DNA from: Microvenator marinus
Lineage (GTDB): Bacteria; Myxococcota_A; Bradymonadia; Bradymonadales; Bradymonadaceae
DNA length: 64,000 nucleotides
Assembly (NCBI RefSeq): GCF_007993755.1
Contig: NZ_CP042467.1
Span: forward strand, 3,806,001-3,870,000
Direction: 5' to 3'
Positions 44,749-54,703 of the stretch are shown here, piece by piece. Made by a program: the position numbers and the translations under genes. The notes beneath the pieces were generated by a model that saw nothing but the letters and a program-made list of their open reading frames with translations, had not been told where the DNA came from and searched no databases. Numbering within the stretch: position 1 is the stretch's first letter; every line of letters starts with the position of its first letter.

Positions 44749-45954
44749 ATGTCTAAGAAAACAGCTGTTCTCGCGTTCTCCGGTGGTCTCGATACGAGCT
44801 TCTGCGTCCCATATCTGCGCGAGCAGGGCTACGACGTGGTCACGCTTTTTTGCGATACTGGCGGGGTTGATGCCGAAGAAGCGGCGTACATTGAAGAGCG
44901 CGCGCGCGAACTCGGCGCCGTAGAGCATATTCAGTCGGACTCGGGTCAGGACATCTGGGACGAAGTCGTGGTGCCGCTCATCCGCGGCGGCAAGTTCTAC
45001 CAAGACCAGTACCCATTGCTCTGCTCGGACCGCTACTTGATCGTCCGAAAATCGCTCGAGGCCGCAGACGCCCGTGGCACCAAGTTTTTTGCACACGGCT
45101 GCACCGGAATGGGCAACGACCAGGTGCGTTTTGATGTGACGGTACGAGCGCTGGGCGATTACACTATCCTCGCACCGATTCGTGAGATTCAAGCCAGTGT
45201 GGACAACGTGCGAACGTACGAGGCGAAATACCTGGACGAGCGCGGCTTCGGCGTGCGCGCGAAGACTTCGCGTTACACCATCAACGAGAACGTGCTCGGC
45301 GTCACCGTTTCCGGCTCCGAAATCGACGAGTTCAAGGCACCCGGCCCCGAAACCTATAAGATTTGTCGCCCTCGCGCCGAGTGGCCTGCGGAGCCATTGC
45401 GCGTGCAGCTGACTTTTGAGCGCGGCGAGGCCGTAGCGATTGACGGAGTGCCTACGAGCGGCCCTGAGATTCTCAAGACTCTGAACAAAAAGTTTGGTGC
45501 GTATGGCGTTGGCCGCGGCATGTACACGGGCGATACCACGATCGGCCTCAAGGGGCGCATCGTCTTTGAGGCTCCGGGAATCGTGGCGCTGCACACCGCG
45601 CACCGCGCGCTCGAAGAAGGCGTCACCACGTCCAAGCAAAACCAGTTCAAAGAAGTTATCGCCCGCAAATGGGTTGAGCTCGCCTACCAGGGCTTCTTCT
45701 ACGACCCGCTCAAATACGACCTTGAAGCCTACCTTGAGAGCTCGCAGAAGTACGTCAACGGTACCGTCACTCTGGAGACGAATGGCGGCACGGTTCATGC
45801 CGTTGAGGTGGACTCAAAGCATCTGCTTCGCGCGAAAGGCGCAGTCTACGCTCAGTCCGCCGACTGGGGCGTGGCCGAGGCCGAAGGCTTTATCAAGCTA
45901 TTCGGTATGAGCAGTTCACTTCACGCGGAGATCAACCGCAAAGGTTCGAAGTGA
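44749..45954 (+). CDS. argG: Argininosuccinate synthase
   Basis: 401 residues. The N-terminal pyrophosphatase loop [30 protein letters not shown] and [26 protein letters not shown] are clear argG signatures. It joins citrulline and aspartate. If the preceding enzyme makes acetylcitrulline, a deacetylase (argE') outside the window must act between. The long in-frame upstream extension (44590 on) lies inside argF' and is not used. Confidence 0.95.
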   Translation: MSKKTAVLAFSGGLDTSFCVPYLREQGYDVVTLFCDTGGVDAEEAAYIEERARELGAVEHIQSDSGQDIWDEVVVPLIRGGKFYQDQYPLLCSDRYLIVRKSLEAADARGTKFFAHGCTGMGNDQVRFDVTVRALGDYTILAPIREIQASVDNVRTYEAKYLDERGFGVRAKTSRYTINENVLGVTVSGSEIDEFKAPGPETYKICRPRAEWPAEPLRVQLTFERGEAVAIDGVPTSGPEILKTLNKKFGAYGVGRGMYTGDTTIGLKGRIVFEAPGIVALHTAHRALEEGVTTSKQNQFKEVIARKWVELAYQGFFYDPLKYDLEAYLESSQKYVNGTVTLETNGGTVHAVEVDSKHLLRAKGAVYAQSADWGVAEAEGFIKLFGMSSSLHAEINRKGSK

Positions 45955-47942
45955 AAGCCCTGAGGGCAAGTATTCTAGCGGGGCTGGTGTGTTTTGTGCC
46001 GGGGCAGGCCTTCGCCTGGGATTATCTCGAGCACGCCTGGCTCACCGACTACTCATGCCATCACGCGCAAGAGATGCTCGCCGAGCGCCTCGAGGCCGAG
46101 TTCGACCCGGACTTGGCCGCGCGCTACGTGGCTCTGGGTGTTGCTTGCCCTGCCGATTGGCAAAAGCCGTATTGCAAGGACGGCAGGAAGGAGGCGGTGA
46201 GCGCGATCAATCACCTGAGCCCCGAAGACCTTGAGGACGGCGTACACCCAATGTCGCTCGGGGATTATTCGGCTTTTGGGGACCACGTCTCGCGCTTTGG
46301 TCCCGTGCCTGGCATGCCGAACGCCCGCGAACATGGCCTCATTCATCACACCTTGATGTGGATGGTCTACGATGGTGCGGCGGGTGGCACCCTTGAGACC
46401 GTAGCCGAAACCGCCTGTGATACCGAGGTCGCCGAGTTCGAGCAGAATCAGGCGCAGGTCAACGCGGCGCTCAAGGATTTCAAGGCGCGTGGCGAGTGGC
46501 CCGAGATCCCGCATAAACTCTTGCATCCTGGGATAAGGGCCGCGCCCGAGCTTGGGCCGCAAGACCCTTCGGCAGCCTTTTCGTTCTACAATCCGCACTA
46601 CTTGGACTTGGTCCTGAGAAACCACACGCATTTTGGCGATTTGGCGTACTCCGCGTGGACCGGCTTTCATAGCGCGGCCCTCGAGGTCTCCGGGCGCACG
46701 TGTGAGGCTTCGCTCGATTACTCGGCGGAGGAGCTCGAGGATTTGATTGAGGATATCGCAGGTTTTCAGGAGGATGTTTGGGAATCACTGAGCCCGGCCG
46801 GCCAGGTTTCTGAGGCGTGCCGACTTCTCAATCATGCGCTCTCACAGCGAATCGACGCGTGGATTCAGCGCGCGCCCGCCTCCAAGTCAGATCCTGTGAA
46901 GGAGTACTTGGCACAAGGCGTGCCAAAAGAAGTTCTGCCTGCGCTTTTCGGTTTGGTGCTTGAGGCCTCGGGCCTACACTATCTCCAAGACGGCCTTGCG
47001 TCTGGCCATATGCGCACGATCCGGAGCCGAGAGTCCTTGATCGAGGTGCGCCACGACCACGATAATGACAATTTGGAAGGCGTGGTCGCGGTGATGGATA
47101 CCCGGCACCAGCGCCATTCCTATTGGGCTTTTGGCGACAAATTCCTGATTGGACCGCCGAATTCGATGCCTTGCCTCATGGACTGGGACACCTTGGACCG
47201 CGTGCTCTATCCCATCCCTGAGATGCTCACCACCTGTACGCTCCAGCACCAGCGCGGCATCCTGGCCGCGAGCACCACGGCGAGCCTTGTAGATTGGGCG
47301 CTGGGCGGCCCGGTGTATGAGGAGAGTGGGGCGTGTGGGCCGGTGGCGACCGCCGAAGGATTCATCTGCCGAGCCCTGCCGGTGCGCGCAACGCTCGTCT
47401 CGGGCCTTCAGGGCTCGCGTATGGAGCCCGAGCCGCTGGTCCACGGCACAATCCCCGTTCCGCCCAGAGATTACGCCTACGAGTCCCTGAGCATCCGTGC
47501 GGGCCTCGAAATCCCATCGAACGTGCTCCAGCTTGGCGTGTCCATCACCTTCCTCGAGCAGCTCGACTACATGGGCCACTTCCTCACAAGCTGGCGCGCA
47601 GGCCTGAGTACGACCCTCGGCGAGGGCAATGAGAACCAGTGGGTGGCCGACTATGCCTACCAATTCCACTTCAGACTTTCGGCCCGGTTCATGTTTGATG
47701 CGGCGCCCTTTGTCTTTGCCGGCCTGCGCAATATCGACGACGTGGACTTCTTCGCCGGCGTAGGCCCAAGCTTTGGCATCACCGCACTCCCAGAGGGCTG
47801 GATCAACCTCCCTCTGGAAATCGGCCTGACCTATCGCCTACCCCTGGTCATGTTTAGCTCGGAGAACGGCTTCTTCAGCGCCACAGACATCATCGATGGC
47901 CACTGGATCCAGTTCGGAATCGGGCTCGCCTACTCCCACTAA
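45951..47942 (+). CDS. Phospholipase-C-like secreted protein with barrel-like C-terminus
   Basis: 663 residues. The signal peptide ends AFA, so that the mature chain would begin with Trp ([10 protein letters not shown]), the residue that ligates zinc in phospholipase C/P1 nuclease. The His/Asp pattern ([52 protein letters not shown]) is that of zinc-dependent phospholipase C. The last 200 residues alternate hydrophobic and polar (e.g. [39 protein letters not shown]) and end LAYSH, which suggests an outer membrane beta barrel. It overlaps argG by 4 bases, and the convergent next gene by 4. Confidence 0.75.
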   Translation: MKALRASILAGLVCFVPGQAFAWDYLEHAWLTDYSCHHAQEMLAERLEAEFDPDLAARYVALGVACPADWQKPYCKDGRKEAVSAINHLSPEDLEDGVHPMSLGDYSAFGDHVSRFGPVPGMPNAREHGLIHHTLMWMVYDGAAGGTLETVAETACDTEVAEFEQNQAQVNAALKDFKARGEWPEIPHKLLHPGIRAAPELGPQDPSAAFSFYNPHYLDLVLRNHTHFGDLAYSAWTGFHSAALEVSGRTCEASLDYSAEELEDLIEDIAGFQEDVWESLSPAGQVSEACRLLNHALSQRIDAWIQRAPASKSDPVKEYLAQGVPKEVLPALFGLVLEASGLHYLQDGLASGHMRTIRSRESLIEVRHDHDNDNLEGVVAVMDTRHQRHSYWAFGDKFLIGPPNSMPCLMDWDTLDRVLYPIPEMLTTCTLQHQRGILAASTTASLVDWALGGPVYEESGACGPVATAEGFICRALPVRATLVSGLQGSRMEPEPLVHGTIPVPPRDYAYESLSIRAGLEIPSNVLQLGVSITFLEQLDYMGHFLTSWRAGLSTTLGEGNENQWVADYAYQFHFRLSARFMFDAAPFVFAGLRNIDDVDFFAGVGPSFGITALPEGWINLPLEIGLTYRLPLVMFSSENGFFSATDIIDGHWIQFGIGLAYSH

Positions 47943-49786
47943 CGAATGTGTGCAATCTGACGATCACTCGCGCTCTGCCCCAAGACAAAAGACAAGAACT
48001 CCTGAGCATTGTACGACTTCTCCTCTCCCATCTTTGAGGATGCCTGAATGGGGCCGCCGCCCACAATATCATATTTTGTGTAGGTAGTGGTCTTGAACTC
48101 AGGCTTAATCTGAACGATGTCTTGTGGGAGGTCCTGCCAAAACTTCTCCGGATCGATGGTCTTGTTCGCGAGTGCAGCCTCGAGCTGGTCTTTGGACATG
48201 TTTAACGCAGTTGCGGCTTTATCTAGGTCAACCTCCACAACAACTTTTGCGTCCACATCGACCCCACGACTCTTAACATTGGCAGCGAGCGTAAGGACAA
48301 AAGACACATCTCCTGCTGCCGTTGCTTCAACTTTTCCTTCAGCAGAAATCGAGCCGCTAAAACCCTTACCTCCTGCGATTTCCTCGAAGACTTTCATAGC
48401 CGTATCGAGTTGAGGGTTTTCTCGCTTCTCGGCGTAGACTTGCAACGATGGCATCAGCGAGAGTGCCGCACTCCCTTTGGCGGAGACCTCCAATGCTCCA
48501 TTGATCGGATCAACGGCAACTGTTTGAGAGTAGTTAATGTCCACAATGGATAGGATTTCGGCTTCTACTGCTACCGTATTTGAAAATTTCAAAGATTTAG
48601 ACTCAACCACCCCATCAATCTTTCCGTCTCGTGCCAAGCGCAGATATTGGGCAGTGGCGTCGGGTCTGGCAAGTGCTGCAGCTATTGCCGGATCCTTGAT
48701 GATGAACTGCTTTTCTACGCCCAGTTCTCCGCCGACGTCTCCGTCCGCAAGGCTTTCGATTCCTGCTGCTGCCGCTGCCGCCCCATTCAACTTTAATGTA
48801 AGCTGAAATTCTCCGTTCTCTAGTTTTCTCAATTCTGTTTCGGCTTTGACTACTCCCTTGGCCCCTGCTTTGGCAGTAAACTCAGCTTCGAAGCTGATTT
48901 CCTTCTTCAGAACCTGGCCAGGTTGCATGGATTCGACGACAGATGTCGGAGGACCTAGCGCAATCCCCATCATATCCTGAACAGTGTCGGGATTTGAGAG
49001 TTCGCTAAGTGCTTCCTTGGTGTAATTGACAATTCTTTCTCCGACACCGCCGCCATCTGTTGCGACAAGGAGATAACTGGGTGGGAAAAACGTGCCGATT
49101 CCCAGCGTAATCCCGGCCCCAGCAACCTCTCCAAGCGTGTCGAGGATATCGAGTTGCTTCCTCCCGACATTAGTGTTCTTTAAGAACTCGATGTTGTTCT
49201 CGTTCTCTCGCAGAACCTCGGTCGCTGCCAGCAAAGTACCTGTGACGGCTTTGATCTGGTTTTGCGGCAAAGTCACCATTGCGAGGGTGGCATTCCAGTC
49301 AATGTCTTCGAACGAGGACGCCATTTGTGGCGCCTCGTCACCGAAATACTCTCTCAGCTTTTCGTTTGTACGGTCGGCAACTCGTTCCATCGCACCGGGT
49401 ACATCGCCCAATAGCTCCAAGGGCGGCTTGCCGTTTTCAACAATCTGTTCATGGGCGTCCACCAAGACGTCGGTTAGGTCGTCAACCCCTGCAGAAATCC
49501 AGTTGTCACCGATCACGGGTATTTGCTTGACCGCGTCTGCTGCGATGTCCGCGGCTTCAAGAGCGTTGCCGACCGTGAGTCCGTCGTCGAACACGTCACC
49601 CGCCAGGTCCTTGATCCGACCCGCCGTATCGAACAACTTGTCGCTCCAACCCATTTCATCATGCGCTTTGCGCGCTTCGGCTGCGCTCGGTTTGGCTTCT
49701 TCCGCTTTAGGCGGTGTGACATCCGGCTCGATTGGTGTCGGGCAATCCGCTTGATTCGTTTGATTCGTTCCCACCTTGATTGTCAT
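47939..49786 (-). CDS. Unknown protein, 615 residues
   Basis: No signal peptide: the N-terminus is polar (MTIKVGTNQTNQADCPTPIE). The protein has a helical N-terminal half (about residues 30-260) and a beta-rich C-terminal half with lysine/valine-rich strands (e.g. SISAEGKVEATAAGDVSFVL, VDVDAKVVVEVDLDKAATAL). A membrane-active or toxin-like protein is possible, since an Ala/Gly-rich hydrophobic stretch (GEVAGAGITLGIGTFFPPSY) sits near the middle. I recognise no family. The gene stands alone and is AT-richer than its neighbours upstream. Confidence 0.7.
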   Translation of the reverse strand: MTIKVGTNQTNQADCPTPIEPDVTPPKAEEAKPSAAEARKAHDEMGWSDKLFDTAGRIKDLAGDVFDDGLTVGNALEAADIAADAVKQIPVIGDNWISAGVDDLTDVLVDAHEQIVENGKPPLELLGDVPGAMERVADRTNEKLREYFGDEAPQMASSFEDIDWNATLAMVTLPQNQIKAVTGTLLAATEVLRENENNIEFLKNTNVGRKQLDILDTLGEVAGAGITLGIGTFFPPSYLLVATDGGGVGERIVNYTKEALSELSNPDTVQDMMGIALGPPTSVVESMQPGQVLKKEISFEAEFTAKAGAKGVVKAETELRKLENGEFQLTLKLNGAAAAAAGIESLADGDVGGELGVEKQFIIKDPAIAAALARPDATAQYLRLARDGKIDGVVESKSLKFSNTVAVEAEILSIVDINYSQTVAVDPINGALEVSAKGSAALSLMPSLQVYAEKRENPQLDTAMKVFEEIAGGKGFSGSISAEGKVEATAAGDVSFVLTLAANVKSRGVDVDAKVVVEVDLDKAATALNMSKDQLEAALANKTIDPEKFWQDLPQDIVQIKPEFKTTTYTKYDIVGGGPIQASSKMGEEKSYNAQEFLSFVLGQSASDRQIAHIR

Positions 49787-49876
49787 GATCCTCTCCTGTC
49801 CGTTGTTAAAGAAAAAAGTCCCTTTCTTTAATTATCGGACACTTTTCGCAAGTGTTGCGAAATTAGATCATTTTTT

Positions 49877-51277
49877 TCACGGAGAGGTGGGGAATCCGGC
49901 GATCAGAGTGTCGGGGAAAGTGAGAGTCTGGCTTGGGATCTGCAGATCTGCGGCATGCCAAAACTGCCCCTCTGTCGGGAAGAGTTTTGTACGCTCAGTC
50001 TCGAGCGCACCGTTCAAATAGATCCGAACCGTGGCTGTCGAGGCGCCATACCCGTTGTCCTTGTAGTAGTAGACGCCCACAGAGTAGGTGTCTGACGTAG
50101 GATTGTTATGATTGACGTTCTCAGGTCCAGCGCCGTCCGTGTCGTCAATATCCAAGCTGGGGTCGTCGTCGAGTCCAAAATTACCCCAGTCCGATGTGCG
50201 GTTTCGCCAAAAAATATCGCCTGGTTCCTGATTCCAAACGCCGGTGCTGCGTTTGTAGTGAATGTCCATATCAGTTCCCGTCGGATCAGTTTGATCGGGG
50301 TCTGATGGAGTATCCCAAACCAACTGCACGTGTACGTCTTCATCCGCTGTGGCGCGCACAAACACGTTAGCTGGAACGCAAGACTCGACGCCGTTCTCGT
50401 AGACGCGAAGCTCAAAACGGTAGGAGCCGGCGAGGTCGATGAACACGCTCGGGTTCATGACGGTGGCGTTGGGGCTCAACCTCACATTAGAGCCTGTGGG
50501 GCGTTCAAGTACCGACCACTCGTAGCTCAGCGTGCCGCCACTGCCCATGCTTCCGGCCGCGCTGAGGTTTACAGTGTCTAGCGGAATTGCCGCGATGTTG
50601 CCCGAAAAGTTCCCCGAGGTGCCCACTCGGCCGCTCGCCATAGCGGTAGGACACGTGGTGTTTGCAATGCCGGTACCGTTCAGCTGAATGGTGCGCGTTC
50701 CTGCGTTGGTCTCGATCACAATCTGAGAGCTGTACCCGAGCCCTGAGGTTGGTTTGAACTCAACGGCAAAGCTCGTGAGCAACCCATACGGCACCTCGGT
50801 TGCCAGCGGAGCACTTGCGATAAACCTGTCGCCTGCAGCTTCTACGCTATCGATGAGCAAGGTTTTGTTTCGCTCGCTACTGCAGTTTTCAATCGTCACC
50901 ACTGCACGAGCCGTGGAGCCCACGGGAACATCGCCAAAGTTGATCGAGAGCGGGTCCACAAGGATGCACACGTCTGGATCAACGACGATGGTGCCGTTGT
51001 TGGTGTTGTTCGTGTTGTTGGTGTTTTGATTGTTTGTATTTGTGTTGTTGTTGGAATTTGGGTTGTTCGGGTCAACCGTCTGATTGTTGGTCTGATTGTT
51101 TGGGTCAACCGTCTGATTATTGGTTCCCTGCACGGTGCCGTTATTTGAGGCCTGATTGTTGGTCTCGTTGTTCAGGTTGTTGTCCGGCCCGTTAGTATCG
51201 GGCGCAGATTTCTTCTGCAGATCGTCACCGCAAGCCATCAAGCTCAGGCCAAGAAAAAGTATCATTAGGGAACGCAT
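49877..51277 (-). CDS. Asn-rich surface lipoprotein with Hydin/ASH and PKD-like domains (copy 1)
   Basis: 466 residues from the ATG at 51277 with GGAG upstream. The lipobox is LSLMAC; an Asn/Thr-rich linker (NNQTVDPNNQTNNQTV) runs to about residue 95. An Ig-like domain of ASPM/SPD-2/Hydin type follows (PLSINFGDVPVGSTARAVVT, FKPTSGLGYSSQIVIETNAG), then a PKD-like part (LSYEWSVLERPTGSNVRL, YRFELRVYENGVESCVPANV) and a C-terminal domain (DVHVQLVWDTPSD, DIHYKRSTGVWNQEPGDIFW). It is likely a surface adhesin or binding protein. Copy 2 lies 86 bases upstream. Confidence 0.85.
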   Translation of the reverse strand: MRSLMILFLGLSLMACGDDLQKKSAPDTNGPDNNLNNETNNQASNNGTVQGTNNQTVDPNNQTNNQTVDPNNPNSNNNTNTNNQNTNNTNNTNNGTIVVDPDVCILVDPLSINFGDVPVGSTARAVVTIENCSSERNKTLLIDSVEAAGDRFIASAPLATEVPYGLLTSFAVEFKPTSGLGYSSQIVIETNAGTRTIQLNGTGIANTTCPTAMASGRVGTSGNFSGNIAAIPLDTVNLSAAGSMGSGGTLSYEWSVLERPTGSNVRLSPNATVMNPSVFIDLAGSYRFELRVYENGVESCVPANVFVRATADEDVHVQLVWDTPSDPDQTDPTGTDMDIHYKRSTGVWNQEPGDIFWRNRTSDWGNFGLDDDPSLDIDDTDGAGPENVNHNNPTSDTYSVGVYYYKDNGYGASTATVRIYLNGALETERTKLFPTEGQFWHAADLQIPSQTLTFPDTLIAGFPTSP

Positions 51278-51363
51278 GGTCTCTCCTCCATCAAGTCGAT
51301 GGTCATTTTTAGGCATCTCTATATCTCAAATCCACTGAATATGCCTGAAAGAACCTCAATGTC

Positions 51364-52695
51364 TCACGGGAAGCCATTGGTCACGCTATCGATGAAGGTG
51401 AGAGTCTGGCTGGGAATCTGCAGATCAGCTACATGCCAGAATGTTCCGGTGGTTTGCAGCGTCATGGTGCGCTCAGCCTCCAGAGCCCCGTTCAAGTAGA
51501 TACGGACCGTGGCAATGGATGCGCCATATCCGTTGTCGGCGTAGTAATATGCCCCGATCGAATAGGTGTCATTGGTCGGATTGTTGTGGTTGATATTCTC
51601 AGGACCTGCTCCATCAGTATCGTCGATATCCAGGCTTGGGTCGTCCTCCGGCCCAGGATTTCCCCAGTCCGAAGTCTTATTCTGCCAGTAGATGTCTCCG
51701 GGCGCAGCGTTCCAAACACTGGAGCTGCGCTTGTAGTGGAGGTCCAAGTCTGTGCCAAAAGTGTCGCTCTGGTCTGTGTCAGAAGGTGTATCCCAGACCA
51801 GCTGAATGTGGACGTCTTCGTCCGCGGTGGCACGGACAAAAACGGAGGCAGGAGTACACGACTCAACGTTGTTTTCGTACACCCGGAGCTCAAAACGATA
51901 GCTACCGGCAATGTCTATGAAAACACTGGGGTTCATGACGTTAGGGTTCGGATTAAGAGTGGTGGTGGACCCTGGTGGGCGCTCGAGTACCGACCATTCG
52001 TAGCTAAGGGTTCCGCCTCCGCCCGTGCTGCCGGCTGCACTCAAGTTGACCACATCGAGCGGCAGCGCCGCAATATTGCCCGTGAAATTGCCAGAGTCTC
52101 CCACTCGCCCGCTCGCAAGAGCGATGGGGCATGTGCTGTCTACAATGCCAGTTCCGGTCAGCTGAATGCGCCTGACGCCGGCGTTGGTCACGATCACGAT
52201 TTCCGAGCTGTAGGCGCGGCCTGCCGTTGGTTTGAACTCGATCGCGAAGCTCGTGAGCAACCCGAAAGGCACCTCAGTCGCCAACGGGGCGCTCGCCTCA
52301 AATCCAGCGTTGTTTGAGGACACGCTATCAATCAGCAAGGTTTTGTCTCGCTCGCTGCTGCAATTCTCCACGGTCACAACGGCTCGTGCTGTAGAGCCCG
52401 CCGGAACATCACCAAAATTGATGGATAATGGGTCCACCAGAATGCAGACGTCTGGGTCGACAACCACATTATTGATGGGGTTGTTTGGGTCGATCGGGTT
52501 GTTCGGGTCGATCGGGTTGTTCGGGTCGACCGTCTGATTGTTCGATCCTGTGGTGCCGTTGTTGGACCCTTGAGTGTTGTTCTCGTTATTGACGTCGTTG
52601 TTGGGACCGTTGGTGTTCGGCACGGACTTCTTCTGGATATCGTCGCCGCAAGCCATCAAGCTCAAACTAAGTACTAACATTACCAGTGGGCGCAT
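51364..52695 (-). CDS. Asn-rich surface lipoprotein with Hydin/ASH and PKD-like domains (copy 2)
   Basis: 443 residues, lipobox LSLMAC. It has the same layout as copy 1: Asn-rich linker with an 18-bp repeat (NNPIDP), INFGDVPAGSTARAVVTVEN, WSVLERPPGSTTTLNPN, FELRVYENNVESCTPASVFV and VQLVWDTPSDTDQSD. The two share most residues and even parts of their upstream sequence, so they arose by tandem duplication. Function unknown; surface location is inferred. Confidence 0.85.
   Translation of the reverse strand: MRPLVMLVLSLSLMACGDDIQKKSVPNTNGPNNDVNNENNTQGSNNGTTGSNNQTVDPNNPIDPNNPIDPNNPINNVVVDPDVCILVDPLSINFGDVPAGSTARAVVTVENCSSERDKTLLIDSVSSNNAGFEASAPLATEVPFGLLTSFAIEFKPTAGRAYSSEIVIVTNAGVRRIQLTGTGIVDSTCPIALASGRVGDSGNFTGNIAALPLDVVNLSAAGSTGGGGTLSYEWSVLERPPGSTTTLNPNPNVMNPSVFIDIAGSYRFELRVYENNVESCTPASVFVRATADEDVHIQLVWDTPSDTDQSDTFGTDLDLHYKRSSSVWNAAPGDIYWQNKTSDWGNPGPEDDPSLDIDDTDGAGPENINHNNPTNDTYSIGAYYYADNGYGASIATVRIYLNGALEAERTMTLQTTGTFWHVADLQIPSQTLTFIDSVTNGFP
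52478..52531 (-). repeat. 18-bp tandem repeat in lipoprotein linker
   Basis: Three units of GGGTTGTTCGGGTCGATC (first and third with one or two changes), encoding NNPIDP repeats. Such tracts can expand or shrink in frame. Confidence 0.85.
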
Positions 52696-52885
52696 CTTTC
52701 ACCTCTATTCAAATCTATCCAAACATCTATTCAGCTCTGAGCCTCGTATCCACTGAAACGTTCTGAAGAAACCTAGAGTAAACGCGGGCTCTGTCCGCGT
52801 TGGTTGCACGCCAATCAAGAAATGGATTTTCGAGATTTTCGAGTGTGTTGTAGGTTTTGTGTAACTTTCCTATGCCGAGGCAATC

Positions 52886-54703
52886 TTGAATTTCCCCAAA
52901 TTCATCTCAAGCGGACAAAGCCCGCTTGTACTTCTAATCCTTCTAGCTTCGTTCAACCTTTATGCGGCCGAATGGAAGTCCAAGGACTACCGTCTGCTCA
53001 AGGTTGAACATGGCCAGGTTGTTGAGAGCTACCTCTATCCAGCGCCCGTCAAGAATGTAGAGGTCCAGGCGGACCACATAAGCCTTGAGCTCGTCTCAAA
53101 CGATGGGACCTCCCTAAAAATTCAACACGATCCGGAGTTTTTGGGTCGAGGGCCCTGGAGCTCATTCACCAAAGCACATATGGAGAGGCGCTCTGAGCTC
53201 CCAGACGCGATTCACGAGCTCGAGGCCATTGATCAGGCGGCGTGGCGTGAGGCCCTTCCGGAGCTCGTGGCTTTGCAGGTGGAAGACCCAACCGACCCGC
53301 TGCCGCCGCTCTATCGGGCGCTGGGACGCGGGATTTTGGGGGATTCCGACAAGCTTGGCGCCAACCTTGCCCGCGCAGAAGAGCTGAGCACGCATTGGGT
53401 GGATACCCTTGCGCTCTGCGGAGTGGCCGAGCGCCTTGTGGTATCCCACGGTCTTTCGGAATCGTACGCTCAGAAGGCCTGTGACAAGGTTTTGCCCGCG
53501 TTTGAGAAGAGTGGAATGCGCCCAGATTTTGTCTGGAATCTGGTAATCATGGTGGTGGTTACGCACGATTTGCGGGCGGCGATGCAAGCGGCCGTAAACG
53601 CCGGAGATGCCAAAAGTGCGGACCGAATCGCGTCCAGGTTTCATACGTTTTTCCCGGGAGCCGAGGGCTCGCCCATGGCCTGGAGGGCGCTCAGTGATTG
53701 GCTCGCCGCCAATCAGAAGCCCGAGGAAGCCAAGGTTTGGAAGGCGAGGGCGGACGAGCTCAAGGAGAGCCCGTCACATAGGCTCTTTCAAGGGCAGACC
53801 CGCAGGATAGACCTCGCGCTGCTGGTACTCTCCACGTTTGGGTTTGTGATGGTGCTCGTGGGCTTTGCGAGCGGGCGCGCGAGCGCGCTCAGGAATCCGA
53901 CCCGAGAGGGTCTTAAGCGTTGGATCGTGGTGCCAAGCCTGCCCGAGGTCCTTGGAGTTTTGGTCTTCTTGGGGTTTGTAGGCTGGGCGACCCATGTGGC
54001 TACGCGTGGAGTGTCTGAGGTCGGTATCATGGCCTCAGCGCCCTTGGGGGCCATGCAGCAAGGCTATAGCGATCCCGAGGTCATCACGTGGCTCGAGGGA
54101 TTGATGGCGAGCCCCGAGCGAGATGAATTCTTGAAAGTGGCTAAGGCCGAGCAGGATTCCCTTGTTAAGGGAACTCACCACACCGAAGTCCTCCCAAGTG
54201 CCGAGGCTTTTGCGAAAATGGTGCGGGCTCACGCAGACGCCACGAAGAGCTCCAACCCCTTGGCTATTTTCCAAATGGCGAGTGCTATCGATGCCCCGTC
54301 AACGGGCGAGCGGGGACTATTGGCGCAGGTGAGCGGGCCGTTCTTCTTGAGTCTTAGTGCGTTTTCGCTCCTGCTCATCTTTTTTGTACTGGGACGCCAA
54401 GCCGCGTTTGGCTTTGGTCCGAAGAGCCGCGTCTTCTACCTTGTCCCTGCATCGTCTGCCGGTGTTTTGGCAGTAGTAGTCGCCTTCCTCTTCGTAGCGC
54501 CCTTGCTCTACCTCTTGACTCCCGTGGGCTCCATCCTCACGGATATCTCCGTACCTTCGGTCAACAAGTTTTACGGGCTAGAAGGCGTGGGAATGGCGTG
54601 GGAGTCAAAGCCAGACAAACTGTGGTTCATTCTGGCTTTGATAGCCTCCCTCGCCATTCATGGGTTCACCACGTGGTCTTCGGTTCGTCGAAGTGTAGAG
54701 TGA
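52886..54703 (+). CDS. Membrane protein with large periplasmic part
   Basis: 605 residues from a TTG start (GAGG 5 bases before). A signal-like segment (SPLVLLILLASFNLYAA) opens it; about 270 helical residues with TPR-like character follow (LPPLYRALGRGILGDSDKLG, WRALSDWLAANQKPEEAKVW). Then come five hydrophobic helices (e.g. LALLVLSTFGFVMVLVGFA, EVLGVLVFLGFVGWATHVA, FYLVPASSAGVLAVVVAFLF). I recognise no family. Its stop abuts the stop of the convergent MopE gene (54703/54704). Confidence 0.75.
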   Translation: MNFPKFISSGQSPLVLLILLASFNLYAAEWKSKDYRLLKVEHGQVVESYLYPAPVKNVEVQADHISLELVSNDGTSLKIQHDPEFLGRGPWSSFTKAHMERRSELPDAIHELEAIDQAAWREALPELVALQVEDPTDPLPPLYRALGRGILGDSDKLGANLARAEELSTHWVDTLALCGVAERLVVSHGLSESYAQKACDKVLPAFEKSGMRPDFVWNLVIMVVVTHDLRAAMQAAVNAGDAKSADRIASRFHTFFPGAEGSPMAWRALSDWLAANQKPEEAKVWKARADELKESPSHRLFQGQTRRIDLALLVLSTFGFVMVLVGFASGRASALRNPTREGLKRWIVVPSLPEVLGVLVFLGFVGWATHVATRGVSEVGIMASAPLGAMQQGYSDPEVITWLEGLMASPERDEFLKVAKAEQDSLVKGTHHTEVLPSAEAFAKMVRAHADATKSSNPLAIFQMASAIDAPSTGERGLLAQVSGPFFLSLSAFSLLLIFFVLGRQAAFGFGPKSRVFYLVPASSAGVLAVVVAFLFVAPLLYLLTPVGSILTDISVPSVNKFYGLEGVGMAWESKPDKLWFILALIASLAIHGFTTWSSVRRSVE

